A stretch of DNA of 64,000 nucleotides from Catellatospora sp. IY07-71 (GCF_018326265.1 NZ_AP023360.1:4249501-4313500), one strand, 5' to 3'; shown: positions 1 through 8,340, numbered from the stretch's first letter. Made by a program: numbers and translations. Notes: generated by a model not told the origin, from the sequence alone.

Positions 1-123
1 CCCGGACTCGCCGCCCCTCCGTGGCGTCATCCCCCGGTGGCGAGACCGCATGTCGTGACACGAGACCGCGCTCAACGCCGGGCCGGGCAGGGGCCCGGCG
101 GTGCGGTGGCGGAGGATGGGCGG
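1..123. other. Left-edge non-coding stretch
   Basis: No convincing gene is seen in the first 123 bases. Positions 48-85 carry a GTGACACGAGACCGCG segment resembling the right arm of the GATC-bounded repeat family found at 7517-7577 and 19849-19909, so this may be a decayed copy or the half lying at the window edge. The Shine-Dalgarno GGAGG of the next gene lies at 111-115. Confidence 0.4.
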
Positions 124-756
124 GTGCGAGTGCGACCTGTGACGCCGGAGGGGCTGGCCGAGGAGCTGACGGAGCTGATCGCGGCGGCGGCGCCGGCGGA
201 CGGGTGGTTCCGGGTGGCGGTCGACGGGCCGCCCGTGGCCGAGCCGGACCGGCTGGCCGAGGCGCTGGTCGGGCCGCTGCGCGCCCGCGGGCATGCCACG
301 CTGCACGTGCGCACCGCCGACTTCCTGCGGCCCGCGTCGGTGCGGCTGGAGTTCGGGCGTACGAACCCGGACGCCTACTACGAGGGCTGGGTCGACGAGG
401 CGGGGCTGCGCCGGGAGGTGCTCGATCCGGCGGGACCCGGCGGCACCGGCCGGGTGCTGCCGAGCCTGTGGGACGCACGGCGCGACCGGGCCACCCGGGC
501 GGCCTACCTGAACCTGCCGCCGGGCGGGGTGGTGCTGGTCAGTGGCGACCTGCTGCTCGGGTCGGGGCTGCCGTTCGAGCTCGCCGTGCACCTGGTGCTG
601 TCCCCGGCCGCGCTGGCCCGGCGGACACCCCCGGACCTGGCCTGGACACTGCCCGTGTACGAGCGCTACGCGGCGGAGGTGGCCCCGGAGACCTTCGCGG
701 ACCTGGTCGTGACGGTCAACGACCCGCGCCACCCGGCGATCATGTCTGTCGATTGA
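124..756 (+). CDS. Uridine kinase-like protein lacking a P-loop
   Basis: A 210-residue cytoplasmic protein resembling the actinobacterial uridine kinase-like family. It keeps the family landmarks TADFLRPASVRLEFGR and GRVLPSLWDARRDRATR, and a C-terminal part with the VTVNDPRHPA stretch. Family members normally carry a Walker A motif (GxxGxGK) just after the first strand, but here the corresponding stretch reads VDGPPVAEPDRLAE, with neither the glycines nor the lysine. Nucleotide phosphorylation by the usual mechanism is therefore doubtful. GTG at 124 is chosen because GGAGG lies 8 nt upstream. An in-frame ATG at 37 would add low-complexity residues without a ribosome site. It reads alone toward the CBS gene 61 bp downstream. 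Confidence 0.7.
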   Translation: MRVRPVTPEGLAEELTELIAAAAPADGWFRVAVDGPPVAEPDRLAEALVGPLRARGHATLHVRTADFLRPASVRLEFGRTNPDAYYEGWVDEAGLRREVLDPAGPGGTGRVLPSLWDARRDRATRAAYLNLPPGGVVLVSGDLLLGSGLPFELAVHLVLSPAALARRTPPDLAWTLPVYERYAAEVAPETFADLVVTVNDPRHPAIMSVD

Positions 757-817
757 CCTGCGCCGCCGCCCGGTCCGGGGGAAGGATGTCCCCAGGGACT
801 GGCTAAGGGGGTATGTC

Positions 818-1249
818 ATGACCACCGCTAAGCAGATGATGCACCTGGGGGCGCAGTGCGTGCCCGAGGGCGAGACGCTGGCGCGCGCGGCGCAGCTGAT
901 GCGCGACATGGGGGTCGGCTCGCTGCCCATCTGCGGCAACGACGACAAGCTGCGCGGCATCATCACCGACCGGGACATCGTGGTGAAGTGCATCGCGTCC
1001 GGCGGGGATCCGAACACGATGACGTGTAAGGAGATGGCGCAGGGTACGCCGATCTGGGTGGACTCGAGGGCCGACGAGGACGAGGTCATCCGGCTCATGG
1101 AGCAGCACAAGATCCGCCGGGTGCCGGTGATCGAGGATCACCAGATCATCGGCATGATCAGCGAGGCCGACCTGGCCCAGCACCTGTCGCACGACAAGCT
1201 GGCGCACTTCGTCTCCACGATCACCGCGGCACCGCCGACGCGCGCGTAG
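818..1249 (+). CDS. CBS domain pair protein (Hrp1-like)
   Basis: A 143-residue soluble protein made almost entirely of two CBS motifs (roughly residues 7-62 and 72-128), each ending in the usual pattern (LRGIITDRDIV and IIGMISEADLA). Stand-alone CBS pairs bind adenine nucleotides or related ligands and act as sensors. The closest named relative in style is mycobacterial hypoxic response protein 1, but the ligand cannot be read from sequence. A purine-rich GGGGG stretch precedes the ATG. The gene ends 20 bp before a strong bidirectional hairpin that separates it from the convergent symporter gene. No DNA-binding or membrane segment is visible. Confidence 0.85.
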   Translation: MTTAKQMMHLGAQCVPEGETLARAAQLMRDMGVGSLPICGNDDKLRGIITDRDIVVKCIASGGDPNTMTCKEMAQGTPIWVDSRADEDEVIRLMEQHKIRRVPVIEDHQIIGMISEADLAQHLSHDKLAHFVSTITAAPPTRA

Positions 1250-1269
1250 CGCCCGGCCGTCGCACGAAC

Positions 1270-1311
1270 GAGGCTCCCGTCGCGCTGTTCGTACAGCGCG
1301 ACGGGAGCCTC
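1270..1311. terminator. Bidirectional intrinsic-type hairpin
   Basis: A perfect 18-bp stem (arms 1270-1287 and 1294-1311, beginning GAGGCTCCCGTCGCGC) closes a 6-nt loop TTCGTA between the convergent CBS gene and the symporter gene. It has no U tract, as is usual in high-GC actinobacteria. Confidence 0.8.
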
Positions 1312-1328
1312 ATGAACAGCGGGGCGGG

Positions 1329-2972
1329 TCAGTGCGCCCCGTGGCCGGTGAGGGCGCGGACCTCCAGCTCGGCGTACTTGGTCACGTCGGCGGGCTCGCG
1401 GGACAGCACCGTGCCCAGCCAGCCGCACAAGAAGCCGACCGGGATCGAGATGATGCCCGGGTTCGACAGCGGGAACCACTGCCAGTCGGAGTCCGGGAAC
1501 ATCGCGGTCGGGCTGCCGGACACCACCGGGGAGAAGAACACCAGCACCACGGCGGTGATCAGGCCGCCGTAGATGGCGGCGGTCGCCCCGGTCGTGGTGA
1601 ACCGCTTCCAGAACAGCGAGTAGAGGATCGCGGGCAGGTTGCCCGAGGCCGCCACCGCGAAGGCCAGCGCGACGAGGAACGCCACGTTCAGGCTCTGCGC
1701 GAAGATGGCCAGCACGATCGCGACCGCGCCGATGGCGAACGCCGAGATCCGCGCCACGCGCACCTCGCCGCCCTCGCTGACCTGGCCCTTGCGGATGACG
1801 CTGGCATAGATGTCGTGCGCCAGCGAGCTGGACGAGGCCAGGGTGAGCCCGGCGACCACGGCGAGGATGGTGGCGAAGGCCACCGCCGCGATGATCGCCA
1901 GCATGGCCGCGCCGCCGGTGGTGCCGCCGAAGAACTTCTCGCCGAGCGCCTGGGCCAGCTGCGGGGCGGCGGTGTTGCCGCCCTTGTCCTGCGCGGTGAT
2001 CGCCTCGCCGCCGACCATCGCCGCCGCGCCGAAGCCCAGCGCCAGCGTCATCAGGTAGAAGGTGCCGATGATGCCGATCGCCCAGAGCACGCTCTTGCGA
2101 GCGGCCTTGGCGTTGGGCACGGTGTAGAAGCGGATCAGGATGTGCGGCAGGCCCGCCGTGCCCAGCACCAGCGCGATGCCCAGCGACAACAGGTCCATCT
2201 TGTTGTAGAAGGTCTGCGCCGCGTCGCCCGCGACCTCCTTGCCGTAGCGCAGGCCCGGTTCCAGGAACGCGGCGCCCTTGCCGGACTTGGCCGCGGCCTC
2301 GCCGAGCAGGCCGGACAGGTCGAACTTGAACGCGGCGAGCACCAGCACGGTCATCAGCGCCGCGCCCACCATGAGCAGGAACGCCTTGACGATCTGGACG
2401 TAGGTGGTGCCCTTCATGCCGCCCACCGTGACGTACACGATCATCAGGATGCCGATGAAGATGATCGTGGCGATCTTCGCGGTGCCGGCGTCCATGCCCA
2501 GGAAGAGCGCGCCTGGCTTGATGCCCAGCAGCAGCGCCACCAGCGCGCCCGCGCCGACCATCTGCGCCAGCAGGTAGAAGATCGACACCACGATGGTGGA
2601 GATCGAGGCGGCCACCCGGACCGGCGTCTGCCGCATCCGGAACGCCAGCACGTCGGCCATCGTGTACTTGCCCGAGTTCCGTAGCAGCTCCGCCACCAGC
2701 AGGAGCGCGACGAGCCAGGCGACCAGGAAGCCGATCGAGTACAGGAAGCCGTCGTAGCCGGACAGCGCGATGATGCCGGCGATGCCCAGGAAGCTCGCCG
2801 CCGACATGTAGTCGCCGCCGATGGCCATGCCGTTGGAGAACCCGGAGAACGACCGGCCGCCGGCGTAGAAGTCGGTCGCGGTCTTCGTCTGCCGGCTCGC
2901 CCAGATCGTGATCGCGAGCGTGAACAGCACGAACACCACGAACAAGACGATGGTCAGGGTACGGGCGCTCAT
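1329..2972 (-). CDS. actP: Cation/acetate (monocarboxylate) symporter, ActP/MctC-like
   Basis: A 547-residue sodium:solute symporter (SSS family) with about 13 predicted membrane helices. The N-terminal stretch TDFYAGGRSFSGFSNGMAIG followed by GDYMSAASFLGIAG is the characteristic start of the ActP/MctC acetate-pyruvate permease group, and a long extramembrane loop (GLLGEAAAKSGKGAAF, about residue 222) is also typical. It should import acetate or other short monocarboxylates driven by Na+ or H+. Its start overlaps the stop of the upstream DUF485 gene by 4 bp (ATGA), so the two are translationally coupled, as yjcH and actP are in Escherichia coli. The adjacent LytS/LytTR pair and second SSS symporter suggest shared control. 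Confidence 0.88.
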   Translation of the reverse strand: MSARTLTIVLFVVFVLFTLAITIWASRQTKTATDFYAGGRSFSGFSNGMAIGGDYMSAASFLGIAGIIALSGYDGFLYSIGFLVAWLVALLLVAELLRNSGKYTMADVLAFRMRQTPVRVAASISTIVVSIFYLLAQMVGAGALVALLLGIKPGALFLGMDAGTAKIATIIFIGILMIVYVTVGGMKGTTYVQIVKAFLLMVGAALMTVLVLAAFKFDLSGLLGEAAAKSGKGAAFLEPGLRYGKEVAGDAAQTFYNKMDLLSLGIALVLGTAGLPHILIRFYTVPNAKAARKSVLWAIGIIGTFYLMTLALGFGAAAMVGGEAITAQDKGGNTAAPQLAQALGEKFFGGTTGGAAMLAIIAAVAFATILAVVAGLTLASSSSLAHDIYASVIRKGQVSEGGEVRVARISAFAIGAVAIVLAIFAQSLNVAFLVALAFAVAASGNLPAILYSLFWKRFTTTGATAAIYGGLITAVVLVFFSPVVSGSPTAMFPDSDWQWFPLSNPGIISIPVGFLCGWLGTVLSREPADVTKYAELEVRALTGHGAH

Positions 2973-3334
2973 CGGCTGACCTCCTCAACGGGCTGCGCGG
3001 CGTCGGCCTCGCCGTCGGTGAGCCGGGCGTGGATCTCCTCGGCCACCGGGTCGAGCTTGCGGTCGGCGTAGCGGGCGTACAGCCAGGCGATCAGGAACGT
3101 GGTCACGAACTGCAGCAGGCCGAAGACCAGCGCCACGTTGATGTTCCCGAACAGGACCGTGCCCATGAAGTCGCGGGCGTACGCCGACAGGATCACGTAC
3201 AGCGCGTACCAGCTGAAGAACGCGATGGTCATCGGGAACACGAAACGGCGCAGCGCGCGCCGCAGCCCGGCGAACTCGGGGCTCGCCTGGATGCGCTCGT
3301 ACTGGTCCGGTGCATCGTCGCTCATGTGAATCAC
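2969..3334 (-). CDS. DUF485 small membrane protein, symporter partner
   Basis: A 121-residue protein with two membrane helices (about residues 34-53 and 67-86) and charged tails, matching the DUF485/YjcH family that almost always precedes ActP-type symporters. Its function is not established; it is presumed to assist assembly or activity of the permease. The start is uncertain: GTG at 3334 or ATG at 3325 (MSDDAPDQYE), with only a weak ribosome site for either. It overlaps the symporter gene by 4 bp. It is transcribed away from the regulator gene that lies 194 bp upstream. Confidence 0.8.
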   Translation of the reverse strand: MIHMSDDAPDQYERIQASPEFAGLRRALRRFVFPMTIAFFSWYALYVILSAYARDFMGTVLFGNINVALVFGLLQFVTTFLIAWLYARYADRKLDPVAEEIHARLTDGEADAAQPVEEVSR

Positions 3335-3528
3335 CAGCCTCGGTAGGGGGAGGGAGGGTGCGGTTCAGCGCAGGCTAGGACCGTGATGTTCACCACGGAA
3401 CGGGCCTGGAGCGTCCTGCGCGACGTACGCGCCGAGCGGTCGCCCCCGCGCGCCCAGCGGCGGATCGACGTACGACGAACGGCGCCCGCGGGCCGCCGGG
3501 CGGCACGCGGGCGCGGCGGGTCCGTGGA
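3335..3528. other. Upstream region of the symporter operon
   Basis: 194 bp without a gene, between the DUF485 start and the LytTR regulator stop. It holds two exact 9-bp direct repeats CGACGTACG at 3421-3429 and 3466-3474, 45 bp apart. LytTR regulators bind direct repeats, so these are possible sites, but chance occurrence in GC-rich DNA is not excluded. Confidence 0.3.
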
Positions 3529-4290
3529 TCAGTGCCAGTGCTGCTTGGCGGGGCGGATCAGCCGGTCCTTGAGTGCGCGGGTGTGCCGCCGGGCCACTGG
3601 CAGCTGCCGCCCCTCGACGGTCACCACGTAGCCCGAGCCGGTCAGCCGCAGCTCGGTGACCAGGTCCAGGCGCACCAGGTAGGAGCGGTGGATGCGCAGG
3701 AAACCCGCGTCGGTCCAGCGCTCCTCCAGCTGGGTCAGCGACACCCGGACCAGGTGCGAGCCCTCGGTGGTGTGCAGCCGCGCGTAGTCGCCCTGCGCCT
3801 CCACCCAGCACACCGACGAGCGCGGCAGCAGCCGCACCACGCCGCCCAGCTCCACCGGGATCATCGGGTCGCCGGTGGGCGCGGCCTCCGGGGCGGCCGC
3901 GGCGCGCTCGCCGACCGCGGCCCGCTCCGACAGCACCCGGCGCAGCGACTCGGCGATCCGCTCGGCGCGCACCGGCTTGCGTACGTAGTCGACGACGCCC
4001 AGGTCGAACGCGTCCGCGGCCCGGTCGTCGTACGCCGTGACGAACACGATCGCGGGGGAGCGGGCGAAGCGCTGCAGCACCCGCGCCAGGTCCATGCCGT
4101 CCAGCCCCGGCATCCGGATGTCCAGGAACGCCACGTCGACCTCGGACTCGTGCAGCACCCGCAGCGCCTCCGCGGCGTCGGCGGCGCTGTGCACGTACTC
4201 CACCCGCGGATCGTTGCGCAGCAGGTAGAGCAGCTCGTCCAGGGCCGGCGGCTCGTCGTCCACCGCCAGCACCCGCAATCTCCCCGTCAT
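3529..4290 (-). CDS. LytTR-family response regulator
   Basis: A 253-residue two-component regulator. Residues 1-120 form a receiver domain with acidic residues in AVDDEPPA, phospho-acceptor Asp in VAFLDIRMPG (about residue 56) and the conserved Lys in RKPVRAER. After an Ala-rich linker, residues about 150-250 form a LytTR DNA-binding domain with the diagnostic VCWVEAQGDYARLHT and FLRIHRSYLVRLD stretches. It should bind direct-repeat DNA sites when phosphorylated by the histidine kinase encoded immediately upstream (4-bp ATGA overlap). Its flanking by two monocarboxylate-type symporter genes suggests it regulates one or both, as BtsSR and YpdAB do for pyruvate transporters in enterobacteria; this is inference. 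Confidence 0.9.
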   Translation of the reverse strand: MTGRLRVLAVDDEPPALDELLYLLRNDPRVEYVHSAADAAEALRVLHESEVDVAFLDIRMPGLDGMDLARVLQRFARSPAIVFVTAYDDRAADAFDLGVVDYVRKPVRAERIAESLRRVLSERAAVGERAAAAPEAAPTGDPMIPVELGGVVRLLPRSSVCWVEAQGDYARLHTTEGSHLVRVSLTQLEERWTDAGFLRIHRSYLVRLDLVTELRLTGSGYVVTVEGRQLPVARRHTRALKDRLIRPAKQHWH

Positions 4291-5465
4291 GCGCGCACCG
4301 CCCGGAACTTGGGGATGCGCAGGCTGACCCGCGTCCCCGCCTGCGGAGCGGTCTCCACCACCAGGCCGTACGCGTCGCCGAACACCGCCCGCAGCCGGTC
4401 GTCGACGTTGCCCAGGCCCACGTGCTGCCCGCCGTCGCCGTCGGCCGACCCGTCGCCGTCCAGCAGCACCGCCGGATCCATGCCCACCCCGTCGTCCTCC
4501 ACGATGATCTCGCAGTCCGCGCCCGCGTCCGCGGCGATGATCCGGATCGTGCCCACCCCCGGCTTCGGGTGCAGCCCGTGCCGCACCGCGTTCTCCACCA
4601 GCGGCTGCAGGCACAGGAACGGCACCTCCACCGGCAGCACCTCCGGCGCCACCCGCAGCCGCACCTGCAGCCGCTCGCCGAACCGGGCCCGCTCGATGGT
4701 CAGGTAGCGGTCGATCGAGCGCAGCTCCTCGGCCAGCGTGGTGAACTCCCCGTGCGCCCGGAACGAGTAGCGGGTGAACTCGGCGAACTCCAGGATCAGC
4801 TCCCGGGCCCGCTCCGGGTCGGTGCGCACGAACGACGCGATCGCGGTCAGCGCGTTGTAGACGAAGTGCGGGCTGATCTGCGCCCGCAGCGCGCGCACCT
4901 CCGCGCGCGCCGAGCGGGCCCGCTCCTCCTGCAGCTCGGCCAGTTCCAGCTGCAGCCCCACCCAGTGCGCCGTCTCCAGCACCACCCGCACCAGGCCGGG
5001 CGAGGGGCGCGACCCGGTCACCGCGACCAGCGCCGCCCCGGCCCCGCCGTCGGGCTTGGACACCGGCGCGGCCACCGCGCCGCGCACGGGGCAGTCCAGG
5101 CGTACACAGGTCAGGTCCTCGGGCCGCAGCAGCACCGGCCGCCCGCCGGCCAGCGCCCGCTGCGCCGCGGCCAGCAGCGCCTGCTGGTGGTGCCCGCCCG
5201 CGCCGTCGTGGGCCAGGAAACCGTCGCGATCGGCGAGCGCCAGGCCCGCCGACCCGACCAGGGTGCGCAGGTGCTTCACCGCCGGGGCGGCGGTGTCGTC
5301 GCGCAGCCCCTGCCGCAGCGGCTCGCTGGCCAGCGTCGCCAGGTGCAGCACCCGGTACGTCGCGCGCTCCTCCGGCGTGATCACCCGGCGCCGGCCGCGC
5401 ATCATCACCACGGCGGCCGCCGCGATCACGGCCACCACGGCGGCGGCGCCCAGCGCTGGGTACAT
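4287..5465 (-). CDS. LytS-type sensor histidine kinase
   Basis: A 392-residue kinase. One N-terminal membrane helix (residues about 3-22) anchors a cytoplasmic GAF-like region (about 40-170) containing a Cys pair near CVRLDCPV, then a short coiled coil rich in Glu/Arg. The HisKA_5-type phospho-acceptor motif is QISPHFVYNAL (about residue 200), followed by an HATPase domain with N box LVENAVRHG, G1 box EDDGVGMD and G2 box GLGN. It is coupled to the LytTR regulator by a 4-bp overlap and reads divergently from the second symporter gene 65 bp away. A Gly/Asp-rich insert (LLDGDGSADGDGG) interrupts the ATPase domain. The stimulus is unknown; a monocarboxylate or redox signal is plausible from context. 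Confidence 0.88.
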   Translation of the reverse strand: MYPALGAAAVVAVIAAAAVVMMRGRRRVITPEERATYRVLHLATLASEPLRQGLRDDTAAPAVKHLRTLVGSAGLALADRDGFLAHDGAGGHHQQALLAAAQRALAGGRPVLLRPEDLTCVRLDCPVRGAVAAPVSKPDGGAGAALVAVTGSRPSPGLVRVVLETAHWVGLQLELAELQEERARSARAEVRALRAQISPHFVYNALTAIASFVRTDPERARELILEFAEFTRYSFRAHGEFTTLAEELRSIDRYLTIERARFGERLQVRLRVAPEVLPVEVPFLCLQPLVENAVRHGLHPKPGVGTIRIIAADAGADCEIIVEDDGVGMDPAVLLDGDGSADGDGGQHVGLGNVDDRLRAVFGDAYGLVVETAPQAGTRVSLRIPKFRAVRA

Positions 5466-5530
5466 GGCCCCGATCGTGCCACGCCCGACCCTCCCGCTCC
5501 ACCCCCGTGCTCCGGTACGATCCAGCGGCC

Positions 5531-7057
5531 GTGGATGCCTATGCCCTGCTCGCGATCGCGACCGTCACCGTGGCGACGGTCGCCATCGGCGCGTGGGGGG
5601 TGCGCCTGGTGCGCGGCACCTCCGATCTGCTCGTCGCCTCGCGCATGGTCAGCCCCACCCAGAACGCCGCCGCCATCGGCGGCGAATACCTGTCGGCGGC
5701 GAGCTTCCTGGGCGTGGCCGGGCTGATCCTCGCGTACGGCGGCCAGATGCTCTGGTATCCGGTCGGCTTCGCCGCGGGCTACCTGGCGCTGCTGCTGTTC
5801 GTGGCCGCCCCGCTGCGCCGTTCGGGCGCGTTCACCCTGCCCGACTTCTGCGAGGCCCGGCTCGCCTCACCGCGGCTGCGCCGCCTGGCCACCGCGTTCG
5901 TGCTGTTCATCGGCTGGTTCTACCTGCTGCCGCAGCTCCAGGGCGCGGGCCTGACCTTCGGCATCGTCACCGGCGCGCCCCGCTGGGTCGGCGTGGTGCT
6001 GGTCGGCGCGGTCGTCACCGGCAACGTCGCGTTCGGCGGCATGCGCTCGGCGACGTACGTGCAGGCGTTCCAGTACTGGCTGAAGCTCACCGCGATCGCG
6101 GTGCCCGCGTTCTTCCTGCTGGCCCGCTGGCGTGACGACGGCGCACCGGCCATCCCCGTCGACGAGCCGTGGCTCGCCCCGACCGGCGGCCTGGTCGCCA
6201 CGTACTCCCTGATCCTGGCCACGTTCCTGGGCACCATGGGGCTGCCGCACGTGCTCGCCCGGTTCTACACCAACCCAGACGGCGGCTCGGCCCGGCGCAC
6301 CACCACCATCGTGCTCGGCCTCGTCGGCCTGTTCTACCTCTTCCCGACCGTGTACGGGGTGCTCGGCCGCGTCTACACCCCCGAGCTGGCCACCGGGCGC
6401 AACGACACCGTGGTGCTGCTGCTGCCCGGCGCGGCCCTCGGGCCCGGCCTGACCGCCGATCTGCTCGGCGCGCTCGTCGCGGCCGGGGCCTTCGCCGCCT
6501 TCCTGTCCACCTCGAACGGCCTGCTCACCAGCGTCGCCGGGGTGCTCGCCAACGACGTGCTGGCCCGGGGACGGCTGGCCGGGTGGGGGCCGCTGCCGCT
6601 GTTCCGGGCCGCCGCGCTGTTCGCGGGGGCCGTGCCGACGGTGCTCGCGCTGGCCGTGCACGGGCTGAACGTGTCGCAGGTGGTCGGGCTGGCGTTCGCA
6701 GTGGCCGCGTCGAGCTTCTGCCCGATGCTGGTGCTCGGCATCTGGTGGCGGGGACTGACCGCGATGGGGGCGGCGGCCGGGATCCTCGCGGGCGGCGGGA
6801 GCGCCGTCGTCGCCGTACTGTGGACGATCTTCCTGCCGCCCGCGCCCGGACTGGCGGCCGACCTGCTGGCCCAGCCCGCGGCCTGGACCGTGCCTCTGTC
6901 CTTCGTGGTCATGGTGACCGTGTCGGTGGCCACCCGGCGTCGGGTGCCCGCCGCCGTCGGCACCATGCTGCTGCGGCTGCACGCGCCCGAGGCGGTACAC
7001 GGCACCGAAACGCGGCGGGCGGAAACCCCGCGACGTCCCGAAACAACCCGGGCGTAG
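5531..7057 (+). CDS. Second SSS-family (ActP-like) solute symporter
   Basis: A 508-residue permease of about 13 helices. The stretch GGEYLSAASFLGVAGLI is the same signature as in the ActP-like protein at 1329-2972, and GLPHVLARFYTNPD and FAVAASSFCPMLVLGIWWRG also match the ActP/MctC group. It is shorter than the first copy and lacks its long periplasmic loop. GTG at 5531 is preferred: a TACGAT -10 element sits at 5516-5521, putting the transcript start within a few bases, so the mRNA is nearly leaderless. The alternative GTG at 5507 lies upstream of that element. It is divergent from the histidine kinase gene and probably controlled by that pair. The stop is followed directly by a small membrane protein gene. 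Confidence 0.85.
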   Translation: MDAYALLAIATVTVATVAIGAWGVRLVRGTSDLLVASRMVSPTQNAAAIGGEYLSAASFLGVAGLILAYGGQMLWYPVGFAAGYLALLLFVAAPLRRSGAFTLPDFCEARLASPRLRRLATAFVLFIGWFYLLPQLQGAGLTFGIVTGAPRWVGVVLVGAVVTGNVAFGGMRSATYVQAFQYWLKLTAIAVPAFFLLARWRDDGAPAIPVDEPWLAPTGGLVATYSLILATFLGTMGLPHVLARFYTNPDGGSARRTTTIVLGLVGLFYLFPTVYGVLGRVYTPELATGRNDTVVLLLPGAALGPGLTADLLGALVAAGAFAAFLSTSNGLLTSVAGVLANDVLARGRLAGWGPLPLFRAAALFAGAVPTVLALAVHGLNVSQVVGLAFAVAASSFCPMLVLGIWWRGLTAMGAAAGILAGGGSAVVAVLWTIFLPPAPGLAADLLAQPAAWTVPLSFVVMVTVSVATRRRVPAAVGTMLLRLHAPEAVHGTETRRAETPRRPETTRA

Positions 7058-7058
7058 C

Positions 7059-7448
7059 GTGACCGGGGTGAACGATCGCGTGCGGGTGGACCTGGCCGCA
7101 CACCGCCGGGCCAGGCCGCGCACCGGCGCGCACGACGAGCTGGTCGAGCAGACGCCCGTCGGGGACGTGCTGGTGCGCGAGCTGATTCGGGTCCAGCTCG
7201 GGCTGGCGCTGCGGCTGGCCGGGGTGGTCGCGGTGGCCCTGGGCGGGCTGCCGCTGCTGTTCACCCTCTGGCCCGCCGGCACCCGGGTCGACGTCGGCGG
7301 CATCCCGCTGCCCTGGCTGCTGCTGGGCATCCTGTCGTTCCCGTTCCTGTTCGGCGCGGGCCTCGTCTATACCCGCCTCGCCGAACGCAACGAGGCCGAC
7401 TTCGCCGCCCTCGTCGGCCGCCCCACCGACCCCCTCCGCAAACCCTGA
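7059..7448 (+). CDS. Small membrane protein downstream of symporter
   Basis: A 129-residue protein with a charged N-terminal half (residues 1-45) and two membrane helices (about 46-70 and 82-103), beginning one base after the symporter stop. The organisation mirrors the DUF485-ActP pairing seen at 2969-3334, although the order is reversed and sequence identity is low. It may be the partner of the second symporter. The start could be GTG at 7059 or GTG at 7068. I do not recognise a named family with certainty. Confidence 0.65.
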   Translation: MTGVNDRVRVDLAAHRRARPRTGAHDELVEQTPVGDVLVRELIRVQLGLALRLAGVVAVALGGLPLLFTLWPAGTRVDVGGIPLPWLLLGILSFPFLFGAGLVYTRLAERNEADFAALVGRPTDPLRKP

Positions 7449-7516
7449 CCGCGCCCGCCTCGCGCGCCCGCCTCGCGGGTCGCGCCGCGCGGCGCGACCC
7501 GCGCTGGCCCGCCCAT

Positions 7517-7577
7517 GATCGCGATCTCGTGTCAGAAGGTGGGGCTGGGCCGCACTTTGTGACACGAGGCAGCGATC
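7517..7577. repeat. GATC-bounded intergenic palindrome, family B copy 1
   Basis: An imperfect inverted repeat whose arms share CTCGTGTCA and whose ends are GATC. Related copies are at 19849-19909 and 63325-63391. It lies just after the small membrane gene and may act as its terminator. Confidence 0.75.
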
Positions 7578-7608
7578 AAGCAGGCCGGATGGTGCGGCCG
7601 CGCTCCTC

Positions 7609-7630
7609 GGGTTTAGAATTTTCTTAACCC
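7609..7630 (+). promoter_or_regulatory. Promoter with near-perfect operator for higBA
   Basis: A 22-bp near-perfect palindrome has arms GGGTTTAGAA (7609-7618) and TTCTTAACCC (7621-7630), with one mismatch and a TT centre. It contains the -10 element TAGAAT (7614-7619). The ribosome site GGGGAGGG follows at once. The position fits autorepression by the HigA antitoxin. Confidence 0.7.
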
Positions 7631-7643
7631 TGGGGAGGGTGAC

Positions 7644-8027
7644 ATGCTGTGGGAAATACTGATGACCTCACAGGTCGAAGACTTTCTGGACGATCTGTAC
7701 GCGGCTGACCGTGACAGCCATCGGCTGGTGAACCAGGCGATCCTGGTGCTGGAGCGCAACGGACCGGCGGAGGGCCGGCCGCTGGTGGACACCGTGGCGG
7801 CGAGTCACATCGCCAACATGAAGGAGCTGCGTCCACCCTCCGGTGGGCGTTCCGAGATCCGGATCCTCTTCGTCTTCGACCCGTGGCGTTCGGCGATCCT
7901 GTTGATCGCGGGCGACAAGTCCGGCGAGTGGGCGAGCTGGTATCGCTGCGCGATACCCGAGGCCGAGTCGCGGTATGCGACGTACGTGAAAGAGCGCGAA
8001 CGGGAGATCCGAGATGGCCGAGATTAA
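7644..8027 (+). CDS. higB: HigB-type (RelE/ParE superfamily, Gp49-like) toxin
   Basis: A 127-residue protein of the phage-derived Gp49/HigB toxin group. The central ANMKELRPPSGGRSEIRILFVFDP is typical: these toxins have an ELR-x(n)-RxxF core in which basic residues cut mRNA on the ribosome. The C-terminal tail (EREREIRDGRD) is charged and extends beyond the usual length of about 110 residues. Strong GGGGAGGGTGAC precedes the ATG. The last 14 bases overlap the antitoxin gene, and the toxin-first order is characteristic of higBA systems. The pair is likely an addiction or phage-defence module. Confidence 0.85.
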   Translation: MLWEILMTSQVEDFLDDLYAADRDSHRLVNQAILVLERNGPAEGRPLVDTVAASHIANMKELRPPSGGRSEIRILFVFDPWRSAILLIAGDKSGEWASWYRCAIPEAESRYATYVKEREREIRDGRD

Positions 8028-8334
8028 ACGCTGGCGCGACACCGGAAATCTGGAGCGCGCGGTGGAGACCGCCGGGGGCGGGGATGCGTTCGATGCGGCG
8101 ATGGGCGCGATGCTCGACGAGGTGCGCGGCTGGCGCCTCGCGGAGATGCGCAAACGCCGGGGCCTGACCCAGGAGCAGGTCGCCGAGCGGATGGGCGTCT
8201 CGGTGGCGCGTATCTCGCAGATCGAGAAGGGGGACGTCGCCACCCGGGACGTGCTCAGTCGCTACATCGACGCGATGGGCGGTACTCTGCGCCTCATCGC
8301 CGACTTCGGCGACGAGCAGCTGAAGGTCGCGTAG
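8014..8334 (+). CDS. higA: HigA-type antitoxin with XRE helix-turn-helix
   Basis: A 106-residue protein whose residues about 45-97 form an XRE-type helix-turn-helix (GLTQEQVAERMGVSVARISQ followed by IEKG). The N-terminal 40 residues probably contact the toxin. It overlaps higB by 14 bp. HigA proteins neutralise HigB and repress the shared promoter; the operator at 7609-7630 is the likely target. A 16-bp hairpin immediately follows the stop codon. Confidence 0.87.
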   Translation: MAEIKRWRDTGNLERAVETAGGGDAFDAAMGAMLDEVRGWRLAEMRKRRGLTQEQVAERMGVSVARISQIEKGDVATRDVLSRYIDAMGGTLRLIADFGDEQLKVA

Positions 8335-8340
8335 CCGATC

